From contig CAWFXQ010000007.1 in assembly GCA_963819845.1 (NCBI GenBank), positions 62,001 through 126,000 of the forward strand: a DNA stretch of 64,000 nt, read 5' to 3'. The DNA is from DATAGF01 sp963819845 (GTDB lineage: Bacteria; Actinomycetota; Thermoleophilia; Miltoncostaeales; Miltoncostaeaceae). The translations under genes and the position numbers were made by a program. Position 1 is the stretch's first letter; every line of letters starts with the position of its first letter. Positions 8,232 through 17,586 of this stretch are shown piece after piece. The notes beneath the pieces are model-generated. The model was not told where the DNA came from and ran no database searches. It saw only the letters and a list, made by a program, of their open reading frames with translations.

Positions 8232-8909
8232 ATGCCGTCGCCCCGCCCCGGGACCCGGGCCCACGCCGGCGAGATCGCCCGGCGGCTCGAGGACGCACAG
8301 GGGCACATCGCCTGGCGGCGCCACCGCGACCCGGTCAGCGAGCTGGTCACGACGCTCCTGAGCCACAGCACGACCGACGCCAACCAGATCCGGGCCTTCC
8401 AGGCGCTGCGCGCCCGTTACCCCACCTGGGACGAGGTGCGCCGGGCGCCGACGGCCGAGGTGGAGGATGTGGTGCGCGTGGCGGGACTGGCCGGCCAGAA
8501 GGCCCCCCGGATCCAGCACGTCCTGGACGTCATCGCCGAGGACCCCCGCGGATCCGACCTCGAGTGGCTCGGCGACGTCCCGCTCGACGAGGCCATGGCC
8601 TTCCTCACCTCACTCCCGGGCGTGGGGCCGAAGACCGCCGGCTGCGTCATGTGCTTCTGCTTCGACGCCCCGATCGTGCCCGCCGACACCCACGTCCACC
8701 GCATCGCCCTGCGCACCAGGATCGTCCCCCCGAAGGCGAGCGCCCCCGCGGCCCAGGAGCGCCTCAGCCGGTGGATCCCCCCCGAGCTCACCTACGCCAC
8801 CCACATGCACCTGATCGCCCACGGCCGGACGGTCTGCACCGCCCGCTCGCCCCGCTGCGCCGACTGCCTCCTCCTCGACCTCTGCCCGGAGGGCCGCCGG
8901 CGGGTCTGA
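8232..8909 (+). CDS. nth: Endonuclease III-type DNA glycosylase/AP lyase
   Basis: A 225-residue HhH-GPD protein that removes oxidised pyrimidines and nicks abasic sites in base-excision repair. The helix-hairpin-helix is LPGVGPKTAGCV (about 132-143), whose Lys is the Schiff-base residue, followed by the catalytic Asp in VPADTHVHR. The C-terminus has the iron-sulfur loop C-x6-C-x2-C-x5-C (CTARSPRCADCLLLDLC). All key residues of a bifunctional enzyme are therefore present. It has its own leaderless promoter and is followed by a palindrome array, not by an operon partner. Confidence 0.92.
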   Translation: MPSPRPGTRAHAGEIARRLEDAQGHIAWRRHRDPVSELVTTLLSHSTTDANQIRAFQALRARYPTWDEVRRAPTAEVEDVVRVAGLAGQKAPRIQHVLDVIAEDPRGSDLEWLGDVPLDEAMAFLTSLPGVGPKTAGCVMCFCFDAPIVPADTHVHRIALRTRIVPPKASAPAAQERLSRWIPPELTYATHMHLIAHGRTVCTARSPRCADCLLLDLCPEGRRRV

Positions 8910-8922
8910 GCTGCCGCTGCGC

Positions 8923-9060
8923 GGCCACGGCGGAGACGGCCAAGTGGCCACGGCGGAGACGGCAAGTGGCCACGCGGGACGGCAAGTGGCCACGGCGGAG
9001 ACGGCCAAGTGGCCACGGCGGAGACGGCCAAGTGGCCACGGCGGAGACGGCCAAGTGGCC
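8923..9060. repeat. Array of six 12-bp palindromes with 23-bp period
   Basis: Copies of GGCCAAGTGGCC lie at 8938, 8961, 8981, 9003, 9026 and 9049, preceded by a half copy at 8923. The 11-base spacer is ACGGCGGAGAC. Copies 2 and 3 each lack one C and the spacer between them is 9 bases, giving steps of 23, 20, 22, 23 and 23. The array lies wholly between nth and the dnaK promoter. The same palindrome type and 23-base step recur at 27606, 44259 and 44367 with different spacers. Confidence 0.9.
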
Positions 9061-9138
9061 ACTCCTGGCGTCGCGGTCAGGCCGCCGCTTCGCCCGGCGG
9101 GTGGGCGTCTCGGGCGGCGAGCAGAGGCGCAATATCTC

Positions 9139-9179
9139 AGTCGGACCGACTAAGATCGCCTTGACATGGCCTGACTTAG
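9139..9179 (+). promoter_or_regulatory. Possible HspR operator region upstream of dnaK
   Basis: A perfect inverted repeat AGTCGGACCGACT (9139-9151) is followed by CTTGACATGGCCTGACTTAG (9160-9179), which matches the HspR-bound HAIR element (CTTGAGT-N7-ACTCAAG) only in part. As hspR is in this operon, autoregulation here is expected. The exact site is uncertain. Confidence 0.4.
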
Positions 9180-9188
9180 ATCTACCAT
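9161..9188 (+). promoter_or_regulatory. dnaK promoter, TTGACA-16-TACCAT
   Basis: TTGACA (9161-9166) and TACCAT (9183-9188) are spaced 16 bases apart, about 60 bases before dnaK. A strong GAGGAGG ribosome site at about 9231 precedes the ATG, so this operon, unlike many neighbours, has a leader. The -35 box lies inside the HAIR-like sequence, so bound HspR would block it. Confidence 0.6.
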
Positions 9189-9248
9189 CGGGGCAGACAA
9201 TTCGACCCCGCGGGCCGGGCACGCTCGGCCGAGGAGGACAACGGACGC

Positions 9249-11141
<1,893 letters not shown>

Positions 11142-11170
11142 TGGACGAAAGACGAAGGAGGATCACCGCA

Positions 11171-11623
11171 ATGCCCGCTGTCGTGAGGTTCGACCCCTTC
11201 CGCGACATCACCACGCTGCGCGACGAGATGAACCGGCTGTTCACCCGCTCCCTGGGCGAGGACTCCTCGCCGGGGAGCGCCTGGACGCCCGCCGTGGACA
11301 TCTTCGACACCGCCGGCGCCATCGTGCTGAAGGCGGAGCTGCCGGGGCTGCCGCCGGACGACATCGACATCGAGATCGACGACAACGTGCTCACCCTCAC
11401 GGGGGAGCGGCGCTTCGATGAGAAGGTCGAGGAGGGCCGCTACTACCGCGTCGAGCGCGCGTACGGCTCCTTCCGGCGCAGCGTCACCCTGCCGCAGGGC
11501 GTGATGGCGGACGAGATCACCGCGACCTTCGAGCACGGCGTGCTGACCGTGCGCGTGCCGAAGGCCGAGGAGGTCAAGCCGCGCAAGATCGCCGTGGCGG
11601 CCAACGGGTCGCCGGCCGCGTGA
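11171..11623 (+). CDS. Hsp20/alpha-crystallin small heat-shock protein
   Basis: A 150-residue small heat-shock protein: MPAVVRFDPFRDITTLRDEMNRLF N-terminus, alpha-crystallin domain from AWTPAVDIFDTAGAIVLKAELPG to GVLTVRVPKAEE, including the A/G-x-L motif (HGVLTV). The start is set by AAGGAGG at 11155-11161, 9 bases before the ATG; an upstream in-frame GTG at 11138 would overlap the dnaK stop but lacks such a site. It holds unfolding proteins for DnaK and ClpB. Its place between dnaK and grpE is unusual, and its stop overlaps the grpE start by GTGA. Confidence 0.92.
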   Translation: MPAVVRFDPFRDITTLRDEMNRLFTRSLGEDSSPGSAWTPAVDIFDTAGAIVLKAELPGLPPDDIDIEIDDNVLTLTGERRFDEKVEEGRYYRVERAYGSFRRSVTLPQGVMADEITATFEHGVLTVRVPKAEEVKPRKIAVAANGSPAA

Positions 11624-12204
11624 CCCACGCCGACCCCTTTCGGGCCCCGGGGCCCCCGGCTCCGGAGCCCGAGGCGCCGGCCGCCGAGGACGCGACGCCG
11701 GTCGACGAGCCCGTCGAGCAGAACGGCTCCGAGGAGCTGGAGCGCGTCGCGGCCGAGCGCGACCAGTACCTCGACGCGCTCCAGCGCCTCAAGGCCGAGT
11801 TCGAGAACTACCGCAGGCGCACCGAGCGCGACCGCCAGGCCGTCGTCACGGGCGCCCAGCGCGAGGTGGTGGGCGGGCTGCTGCCGGTGATGGACAACCT
11901 CGAGCGGGCCGTCGCCGCCCTCGGCGACCGGGGCGAGGAGATCGTCGCCGGCCTCGAGATGGTGCGCGGCCAGCTGGCCGGCCTGCTCGCCGGGCACGGC
12001 GTCGAGGAGATCGAAGCCGCCGGCCGGGCGTTCGACCCCAACGTGCACGAGGCCGTCGCCCAGATCCCGTCCGCCGAGCACCCCGACGGCGCCGTCGTCG
12101 AGGTGGTCGAGAAGGGCTACCGCATCTCGGAGCACGTGCTGCGCCCCAGCCGGGTGGTCGTGGCGGCGGCTCCGCCGCAGGCCGCGGGGCCGGGCGCGGG
12201 GTAG
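11620..12204 (+). CDS. grpE: Nucleotide exchange factor GrpE
   Basis: A 194-residue GrpE, the ADP/ATP exchange factor for DnaK. An acidic, Pro-rich N-terminal tail of about 38 residues leads to the long coiled coil (ELERVAAERDQYLDALQRLKAEFENYRRRTERDR) and then the beta domain with GVEEIEAAGRAFDPNVHEAV and EVVEKGYRISEHVLRPSRVVV, the family signature. The GTG start overlaps the hsp20 stop (GTGA). dnaJ follows after 12 bases. Confidence 0.95.
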   Translation: MTHADPFRAPGPPAPEPEAPAAEDATPVDEPVEQNGSEELERVAAERDQYLDALQRLKAEFENYRRRTERDRQAVVTGAQREVVGGLLPVMDNLERAVAALGDRGEEIVAGLEMVRGQLAGLLAGHGVEEIEAAGRAFDPNVHEAVAQIPSAEHPDGAVVEVVEKGYRISEHVLRPSRVVVAAAPPQAAGPGAG

Positions 12205-12216
12205 GGGGGCGGGGCG

Positions 12217-13323
12217 GTGGACGACCTCTACGCGGCGCTCGGCGTCTCGCGCACCGCGAGCACCGACGAGATCCGGAAGGCCTACCGGAAGCTGGCGCGG
12301 GTGCACCACCCCGACGCCAACCCGGACGACCCGAAGGCCGAGGAGCGCTTCAAGGAGATCTCCCACGCGCACGACGTCCTGTCCGACGCGGACAAGCGCC
12401 GCGAGTACGACGCCATGGCCGCGCTCGGGGGCCGGCGCCCCAACGGCGGGCCCGGCGGCCAGACCTGGTCCCCGGGCGGCGAGGGCGGCGGCTTCGGCGA
12501 CTTCGCCGACCTGTTCTCGTCGATCTTCCGAGGAGGCGGCGGCGGCGGGCGGGCCCAGGGGGCCCAGGAGCCGGCGGCGCGGCGCGGGGGCGATGTCGAG
12601 GTCGAGGTCAACCTGTCGTTCGAGCAGGCGATGGCCGGCGCCCAGGTGCCGGTGCAGGTCGAGACGCCGGTGGCGTGCGCCGACTGCAACGGCAGCGGCG
12701 CCAAGCCCGGGACCAGCCCGCGCCTGTGCCCCGAGTGCAAGGGGCGGGGCGTCCTCGGCCGCGACGTCGGGTCGTTCGCGTTCAGCGAGCCGTGCCCGCG
12801 CTGCGGCGGCGTCGGCACGGTCATCGACGACCCCTGCCCGACCTGCCGCGGCACCGGCAGCACGTCCACGCGGTCCCAGATCAAGGTGAAGATCCCGCCG
12901 GGCGTGAAGGACGGGACCAAGATCCGCCTCAGGGGCAAGGGCCAGGCCGGCGTCCGCGGGGGCCCGGCGGGCGACCTGCAGGTCGTGACCCGGGTCGCGC
13001 CCAGCCGCCTCTACACCCGCCGGGGCGACGACCTCCTGATCGACGTGCCCGTGACCTTCTCCGAGGCGGCCCTCGGCGCCCAGGTCGAGGTGCCGACCAT
13101 CGACGGGCGCGTGAAGCTGCGCGTTCCGCCGGGCAGCGCGGACGGCCGCCAGCTGCGCCTGGCCGGCAAGGGCGCCCCGCGCCTGAAGGGGGAGGGCCGC
13201 GGCGCCCTGATCGCCAAGCTCAGGGTGCAGGTGCCGCGCGAGCTCTCCGACGACCAGCGCGAGGCGCTGGAGCGCTACGCCGAGCTCGACGGCGGCGACC
13301 CGCGGGAGGCGCTGTTCCGATGA
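12217..13323 (+). CDS. dnaJ: Type I J-protein DnaJ
   Basis: A 368-residue co-chaperone that stimulates DnaK ATPase. The J domain (1-68) carries HHPDAN (HPD motif). A Gly/Phe-rich linker is followed by four zinc-finger repeats CADCNGSG, CPECKGRG, CPRCGGVG and CPTCRGTG, then the C-terminal substrate-binding beta domains. It starts with GTG and its stop overlaps the hspR start by ATGA, which couples chaperone and repressor synthesis. Confidence 0.96.
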   Translation: MDDLYAALGVSRTASTDEIRKAYRKLARVHHPDANPDDPKAEERFKEISHAHDVLSDADKRREYDAMAALGGRRPNGGPGGQTWSPGGEGGGFGDFADLFSSIFRGGGGGGRAQGAQEPAARRGGDVEVEVNLSFEQAMAGAQVPVQVETPVACADCNGSGAKPGTSPRLCPECKGRGVLGRDVGSFAFSEPCPRCGGVGTVIDDPCPTCRGTGSTSTRSQIKVKIPPGVKDGTKIRLRGKGQAGVRGGPAGDLQVVTRVAPSRLYTRRGDDLLIDVPVTFSEAALGAQVEVPTIDGRVKLRVPPGSADGRQLRLAGKGAPRLKGEGRGALIAKLRVQVPRELSDDQREALERYAELDGGDPREALFR

Positions 13324-13757
13324 GCACCGGGTCGCGCGGGGGCGTGTTCCTGATCGGCATCGCGGCGGAGCTGGCCGGGATGCACCCCCAGACCCTGCGC
13401 GTCTACGAGCGCCGCGGGCTCATCACCCCGGCCCGCAGCCCTCGCAACACGCGCCTCTACTCCGAGCGGGACGTGGCCCTGCTGCGGCGCATCCAGGAGC
13501 TGTCGGAGGAGGGCCTCAACCTCGCCGGGATCGAGCGCGTCCTGCGGCTCGAGAAGGAGCTCGAGCGCGCCGAGCGGCGCATCCGGGACCTGGCCCTGGA
13601 GCTCGGGGAGGCCACGGAGCGCCACCGCGACGAGCTGGCCGCCGCGCGCGCCGCGCGCGGCCAGATGGTCGTGGCGGCGCGCGACGGGATGGCGCTGGTG
13701 CCGCGCTATGCGCCGGCCGTGCCGCGCCGGCGGACGACGATGGAGGGACGCGCCTGA
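13320..13757 (+). CDS. hspR: Heat-shock repressor HspR (MerR family)
   Basis: A 145-residue MerR-type regulator. The winged-helix part is FLIGIAAELAGMHPQTLRVYERRGLITPARSPRNTRLYSERDVALLRRIQELS, followed by a coiled coil (RVLRLEKELERAERRIRDLALELGEATERHRDE) and a basic tail. HspR represses dnaK and clpB operons in actinobacteria by binding HAIR elements. Its position, overlapping dnaJ by ATGA and clpB by one base (TGATG), means it is made together with the operon it should control. HAIR-like sequence lies at the dnaK promoter. Confidence 0.93.
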   Translation: MSTGSRGGVFLIGIAAELAGMHPQTLRVYERRGLITPARSPRNTRLYSERDVALLRRIQELSEEGLNLAGIERVLRLEKELERAERRIRDLALELGEATERHRDELAAARAARGQMVVAARDGMALVPRYAPAVPRRRTTMEGRA

Positions 13758-16354
13758 TGGCGGTGGACACGCCGACCGAGAGGGCCCAGGAGGCGATCGC
13801 CGAGTCGGCGCGCCTGGCGGGCGACCGCGGCAACCAGGTGGTGGAGCCGGAGCACCTGCTGCTCGCGCTGCTCGACGCCCCGGAGGGCGTCGTGGAGCCC
13901 GTGCTCCAGAACGCCGGCGCCGACCTGCCGGCCCTGCGCGCCGCGGCCGTCGCGGCCATCGAGCGCCGCGCCCAGGTGAGCGGCGCGGCGGCCGGGGCGC
14001 AGCTCTCGAACGCCTACCGGCAGGTCCTGCGCCGGGCCGGCCAGGAGGCGGAGAAGCTCTCGGACGAGTACATCTCGACGGAGCACCTGCTGCTGTCGCT
14101 GCTCGAGGAGCCGTCCCCGGCGCGCGAGGCGCTGCGCGGGGCCGGAGTCACCCGCGACGCCCTGCTCGCGGCCCTGAAGTCCGTTCGCGGCTCGGCGCGC
14201 GTCACCGACCCCAACCCGGAGGGCAAGTACCAGGCGCTCGAGCAGTACGGCCGCGACCTCACCGAGGCCGCCGAGGCCGGGAAGCTCGACCCGGTGATCG
14301 GCAGGGACGAGGAGATCCGGCGCGTCATCCAGGTGCTGTCGCGCCGCACCAAGAACAACCCGGTGCTGATCGGCGAGCCCGGCACGGGCAAGACCGCGAT
14401 CGTCGAGGGCCTGGCACAGCGCATCGTGGCCGGGGACATCCCCGAGGGGCTGGCCGGCAAGCGCGTGGTGGCCCTCGACGTCGGCGGGCTGCTGGCGGGC
14501 GCCAAGTACCGCGGCGAGTTCGAGGACCGGCTCAAGGCCGTGCTGCGCGAGATCCAGGACGCCGCCGGGCAGGTGATCCTGTTCATCGACGAGCTCCACA
14601 CCATCGTCGGCGCCGGCGCCGCCGAGGGCGCGGTGGACGCCGCCAACCTGCTCAAGCCGATGCTGGCGCGCGGCGAGCTGCGCGCGGTGGGCGCCACGAC
14701 CCTCGACGAGTACCGCAGGCACGTCGAGAAGGACGCGGCCCTGGAGCGCCGCTTCCAGCCCGTCATGGTGGGGGAGCCGTCGGTCGAGGCCACCGTCGCG
14801 ATCCTGCGCGGCCTGAAGGAGCGCTACGAGGTGCACCACGGGGTGCGCATCCAGGACGGGGCCCTGGTGGCCGCCGCCCGCCTGTCGGACCGCTACATCA
14901 CGGCCCGCTTCTTGCCCGACAAGGCCATCGACCTCATCGACGAGGCCGCCAGCCGCCTGCGCATCGAGATCGACTCGGTGCCGGCCGAGCTCGACGCGGT
15001 GCAGCGGCGCATCATGCAGCTCGAGATCGAGCAGCAGGCCCTGGAGGCGGAGACCGACGCCGGCTCGGCGGCCCGCCGCACGGCGATCGCGCAGGAGCTG
15101 GCCTCCCTGCGCGAGGAGGCCGACGGCATGCGCGCCCACTGGGAGCTCGAGAAGTCGATGATCACGCGCATACGCGAGATCAAGGAGCAGATCGAGGCCG
15201 CCCGCCAGGAGCTGGAGCGCGCCCAGCGCGACAGCGACCTCGAGGGGGCGGCGCGGCTGCAGTACGGCACCCTGCCCGAGCTGGAGGGGGCCCTGGAGAC
15301 CGCCAACGACGAGCTCGAGCGCCTGCAGGCGGACCGCCGGATGCTCAAGGAGGAGGTCGACGAGGAGGACGTCGCCGAGGTCGTGGCGAGCTGGACCGGC
15401 GTGCCGGTGAGCCGCCTGATGGAGGGCGAGGTCGAGAAGCTCCTGCACATGGAGGAGCGCCTGCACGAGCGGGTCGTGGGCCAGGATGACGCGGTGAGCG
15501 CCGTGGCCAACGCCCTGCGCCGCGCGCGCGCCGGCCTCTCCGACCCCGACCGGCCGATCGGCTCGTTCCTCTTCCTCGGCCCCACCGGGGTGGGGAAGAC
15601 CGAGCTCGCCCGGGCGCTGGCCGGGTTCATGTTCGACGACGAGCGCGCCATGGTCCGGATCGACATGAGCGAGTACATGGAGCGCCACGCGGTGGCCCGC
15701 CTGATCGGCGCCCCGCCGGGCTACGTGGGGTTCGAGGAGGGCGGGCAGCTCACCGAGGCCGTCCGGCGCCGCCCCTACTCGGTGCTCCTGCTGGACGAGA
15801 TCGAGAAGGCCCACCCCGACGTCTTCAACGTGCTGCTGCAGCTGCTCGACGACGGGCGCCTGACCGACGGCCAGGGCCGCATCGTGGACTTCACCAACAC
15901 CGTCGTGATCATGACCAGCAACATCGGCAGCCAATTCCTGGCCGACGGGATCGACGAGGAGATCGCGGAGGAGCGCGTGCTCGGCGCCCTGCGCGACCAC
16001 TTCCGCCCCGAGTTCCTCAACCGGGTCGACGAGATCGTGGTCTTCGGCCGCCTCGGCCGCGAGCAGCTCGCGGAGATCGTCGACCTCCAGGTGGCGCGGC
16101 TGCGCGACCGCCTCGCCGATCGCGGCGTCGCGCTGGAGCTGGCCCCGGCCGCGACCGAGCTCCTCGCGCGCGAGGGCTACGACCCGGCCTACGGCGCCCG
16201 GCCCCTCAAGCGGCTGGTGCAGCGGCGCATCGAGAACCCACTCGCACAGCAGATGCTGAGCGGCGCTGTGGGGCAGGGCGACCGGGTGGTGGTGGGCGCC
16301 GACGGCGACGAGCTCACGTTCGCGGTGGCCGAGCCGGCGGTGACAACCTCCTAA
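13757..16354 (+). CDS. clpB: Disaggregase ClpB (Hsp100)
   Basis: An 865-residue AAA+ disaggregase that, with DnaK, pulls proteins out of aggregates. The N domain has two Clp repeats (about 1-145). AAA1 has Walker A GEPGTGKT (about 208-215) and LFIDELHTIVGAGAAEGAVDAAN. A coiled-coil M domain follows at about 410-520. AAA2 has Walker A GPTGVGKTELAR (about 610) and LLLDEIEKAHPDVFN. The C-terminus YGARPLKRLVQRRIENPLA is typical. It is the last gene of the operon, starts on the last base of the hspR stop, and is followed at once by a stem-loop. Confidence 0.97.
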   Translation: MAVDTPTERAQEAIAESARLAGDRGNQVVEPEHLLLALLDAPEGVVEPVLQNAGADLPALRAAAVAAIERRAQVSGAAAGAQLSNAYRQVLRRAGQEAEKLSDEYISTEHLLLSLLEEPSPAREALRGAGVTRDALLAALKSVRGSARVTDPNPEGKYQALEQYGRDLTEAAEAGKLDPVIGRDEEIRRVIQVLSRRTKNNPVLIGEPGTGKTAIVEGLAQRIVAGDIPEGLAGKRVVALDVGGLLAGAKYRGEFEDRLKAVLREIQDAAGQVILFIDELHTIVGAGAAEGAVDAANLLKPMLARGELRAVGATTLDEYRRHVEKDAALERRFQPVMVGEPSVEATVAILRGLKERYEVHHGVRIQDGALVAAARLSDRYITARFLPDKAIDLIDEAASRLRIEIDSVPAELDAVQRRIMQLEIEQQALEAETDAGSAARRTAIAQELASLREEADGMRAHWELEKSMITRIREIKEQIEAARQELERAQRDSDLEGAARLQYGTLPELEGALETANDELERLQADRRMLKEEVDEEDVAEVVASWTGVPVSRLMEGEVEKLLHMEERLHERVVGQDDAVSAVANALRRARAGLSDPDRPIGSFLFLGPTGVGKTELARALAGFMFDDERAMVRIDMSEYMERHAVARLIGAPPGYVGFEEGGQLTEAVRRRPYSVLLLDEIEKAHPDVFNVLLQLLDDGRLTDGQGRIVDFTNTVVIMTSNIGSQFLADGIDEEIAEERVLGALRDHFRPEFLNRVDEIVVFGRLGREQLAEIVDLQVARLRDRLADRGVALELAPAATELLAREGYDPAYGARPLKRLVQRRIENPLAQQMLSGAVGQGDRVVVGADGDELTFAVAEPAVTTS

Positions 16355-16371
16355 AGGTCGATGGTCGACCT
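16355..16371 (+). terminator. Stem-loop directly after clpB
   Basis: AGGTCGA-TGG-TCGACCT forms a 7-bp perfect stem with a 3-base loop starting at the base after the clpB stop. No U tract follows, which is common for intrinsic terminators in high-GC actinobacteria, so the role is probable but not certain. Confidence 0.5.
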
Positions 16372-16388
16372 CCCGATGCACCCGGTGG

Positions 16389-16532
16389 ATGAATCGCGAG
16401 GTCACCATCCGGCGCCACTACCGCCGCCGCCCACGCGCCCACCGGGTTCCCGACTGGGCGCTCGCCCTCGTCATCGCCGCTGCCGGGGCCGGCGTGGCCT
16501 GGCTGAACGTGATCATCCTGTCCGCCGGCTGA
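16389..16532 (+). CDS. Small single-helix membrane protein (47 aa)
   Basis: A short gene with a basic N-terminus (MNREVTIRRHYRRRPRAHR) and one transmembrane helix (PDWALALVIAAAGAGVAWLN) ending VIILSAG. The positive-inside rule puts the basic end in the cytoplasm. No family recognised. It sits between the clpB stem-loop and another small membrane gene. The composition supports a real gene, but short length keeps confidence moderate. Confidence 0.45.
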   Translation: MNREVTIRRHYRRRPRAHRVPDWALALVIAAAGAGVAWLNVIILSAG

Positions 16533-16567
16533 GCGCCCGCCGCCGAGCGGCATCGGGGCGCCGGGCG

Positions 16568-16573
16568 TAGCCT
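16568..16573 (+). promoter_or_regulatory. -10 box TAGCCT of a leaderless gene
   Basis: TAGCCT ends 6 bases before the GTG at 16580, with no ribosome binding site between. Confidence 0.45.
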
Positions 16574-16579
16574 GACGAG

Positions 16580-16783
16580 GTGGCTCAGGGGGCTCCCCAC
16601 GGACGCGCCAGCGTCCTCGCGACCCTGTCCGCGCTCGGCGCGCTCGCCCTCGCGGGCGGCGCGAGCGTGGCGGTGCAGGCCGGGGGCGCCGCGGGCTACG
16701 CCGTCTTCGCGGTGCTGATCGTGCTTGCGCTCGCCCTCGTCGGCGCCGCGGGCTACTGGTTCCGCCGGTCCCGCCCCTCCTGA
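16580..16783 (+). CDS. Small two-helix membrane protein (67 aa)
   Basis: A 67-residue protein with two hydrophobic segments (ASVLATLSALGALALAGGASVAV and AGYAVFAVLIVLALALVGAAGYWF) and a basic C-terminus (RRSRPS). No family recognised. The GTG start is supported by a TAGCCT -10 box 6 bases upstream. Confidence 0.55.
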   Translation: MAQGAPHGRASVLATLSALGALALAGGASVAVQAGGAAGYAVFAVLIVLALALVGAAGYWFRRSRPS

Positions 16784-16805
16784 CGCCGCGCGGACGGCGC
16801 CGCCG

Positions 16806-17258
16806 TCACTCCCGGGTGGCGATCAGGGCCAGGCCGCTGAGGATGCCGCCCACGGTGCCGGCCGCGGCGAGGTAGAGCCCGATCTGGCGCGAGAGGAACT
16901 CGGCGGGCTCCGGGAGGACCAGCAGGCGGTAGCCCACCAGCACGGCGGCGATCACCGAGGCGCTCACCACCACCCAGGCGACCGCGTCACCCGCGCTGGC
17001 GTCCAGGCGCAGCCCTCCGCGGGCGTCGAGCGCGGCGACGGCCGACGCGACGGCGACGATCGCGCCCATCACGACGGAGGCCTTGGCCAGGTCGCTGGCC
17101 TCCCAGCCGGCGACGCTCGTCGGAGAGAAGGGCGGGCCGAGGTTGGTGGCGTACCAGGGCAGGAAGGCGGCGACCACGATCACGATGCCCGAGATCAGCC
17201 CCACGTAGGGCGCCCCGGCGCGATGCGGCCGGACGGCGGCCTGGCGGCGGGCGCTCAC
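16806..17258 (-). CDS. Four-helix membrane protein of unknown function
   Basis: A 150-residue protein with four hydrophobic segments: YVGLISGIVIVVAAFLPWY, ASVVMGAIVAVASAVAALDA, VAWVVVSASVIAAVLVGYRLLVL and GLYLAAAGTVGGILSGLALIA. The GTG at 17258 overlaps the stop of the DUF4190-like gene upstream by GTGA, so both are made together. The segment AAFLPWYATNLG resembles FPWY motifs of other small actinobacterial membrane proteins, including one at 23324 in this window. Function unknown. Confidence 0.6.
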   Translation of the reverse strand: MSARRQAAVRPHRAGAPYVGLISGIVIVVAAFLPWYATNLGPPFSPTSVAGWEASDLAKASVVMGAIVAVASAVAALDARGGLRLDASAGDAVAWVVVSASVIAAVLVGYRLLVLPEPAEFLSRQIGLYLAAAGTVGGILSGLALIATRE

Positions 17259-17548
17259 GCCTCGGCGATCGCGACGGCGACCACGACGGGGATCCAGATG
17301 CACAGGGCGACGATCCCGCAGACCAGGCCGCCCACCGCGAGCCCGTGGCGGGAGGCGTCGCTGCGCCCCGCCGACTCGTCCTGGAAGGCCAGCGACGCCA
17401 GCGTGATGGCCAGCACGGCCCCCAGCAGGCCGACCGCGGTGACGCCCGAGACCAGGCCGAGGATCCCGAGGACGAGCGCCCAGACCGGCTTGCGCCCGCG
17501 GGCGTCGCCGGCCGCCGCGCGGGCGGGCATGGCGGGGGTCTGCTCCAT
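17255..17548 (-). CDS. DUF4190-like small membrane protein
   Basis: A 97-residue protein with a polar N-terminus (MEQTPAMPARAAAGDARGRKP) and two transmembrane helices flanking a polar loop: ALVLGILGLVSGVTAVGLLGAVLAITLASLA and GLAVGGLVCGIVALCIWIPVVVAVAI. The A-L-V-L-G-I-L-G start and second-helix pattern are those of DUF4190-type proteins. The ATG at 17548 is chosen because a TAGTCT -10 box lies 7 bases upstream. It is divergent from the sulfotransferase gene 38 bases away. Confidence 0.65.
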   Translation of the reverse strand: MEQTPAMPARAAAGDARGRKPVWALVLGILGLVSGVTAVGLLGAVLAITLASLAFQDESAGRSDASRHGLAVGGLVCGIVALCIWIPVVVAVAIAEA

Positions 17549-17555
17549 CGCCGGA

Positions 17556-17561
17556 AGACTA
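17556..17561 (-). promoter_or_regulatory. -10 box TAGTCT of a leaderless gene
   Basis: On the minus strand TAGTCT ends 7 bases before the ATG at 17548. It lies only 11 bases from the divergent -10 box at 17573. Confidence 0.45.
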
Positions 17562-17572
17562 CGCGCGGCTGC

Positions 17573-17578
17573 TACCGT
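17573..17578 (+). promoter_or_regulatory. -10 box TACCGT of the sulfotransferase gene
   Basis: TACCGT ends 8 bases before the GTG at 17587, without a ribosome binding site. Confidence 0.45.
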
Positions 17579-17586
17579 CACCGGCC

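Noticed and set aside
8923..9060. CRISPR array
   Set aside because: The repeating unit is only 23 bases including a near-constant spacer, the palindrome is 12 bases, and no cas gene is near. It is a tandem palindrome array.
9160..9179. A clear HAIR element
   Set aside because: Only part of the consensus is matched (CTTGA on the left, ACT-A on the right), so it is listed as possible, not established.
13706..16408. Long minus-strand open frame opposite clpB
   Set aside because: It is rich in Leu/His/Val repeats without a recognisable motif and lies fully antisense to an unambiguous ClpB gene.
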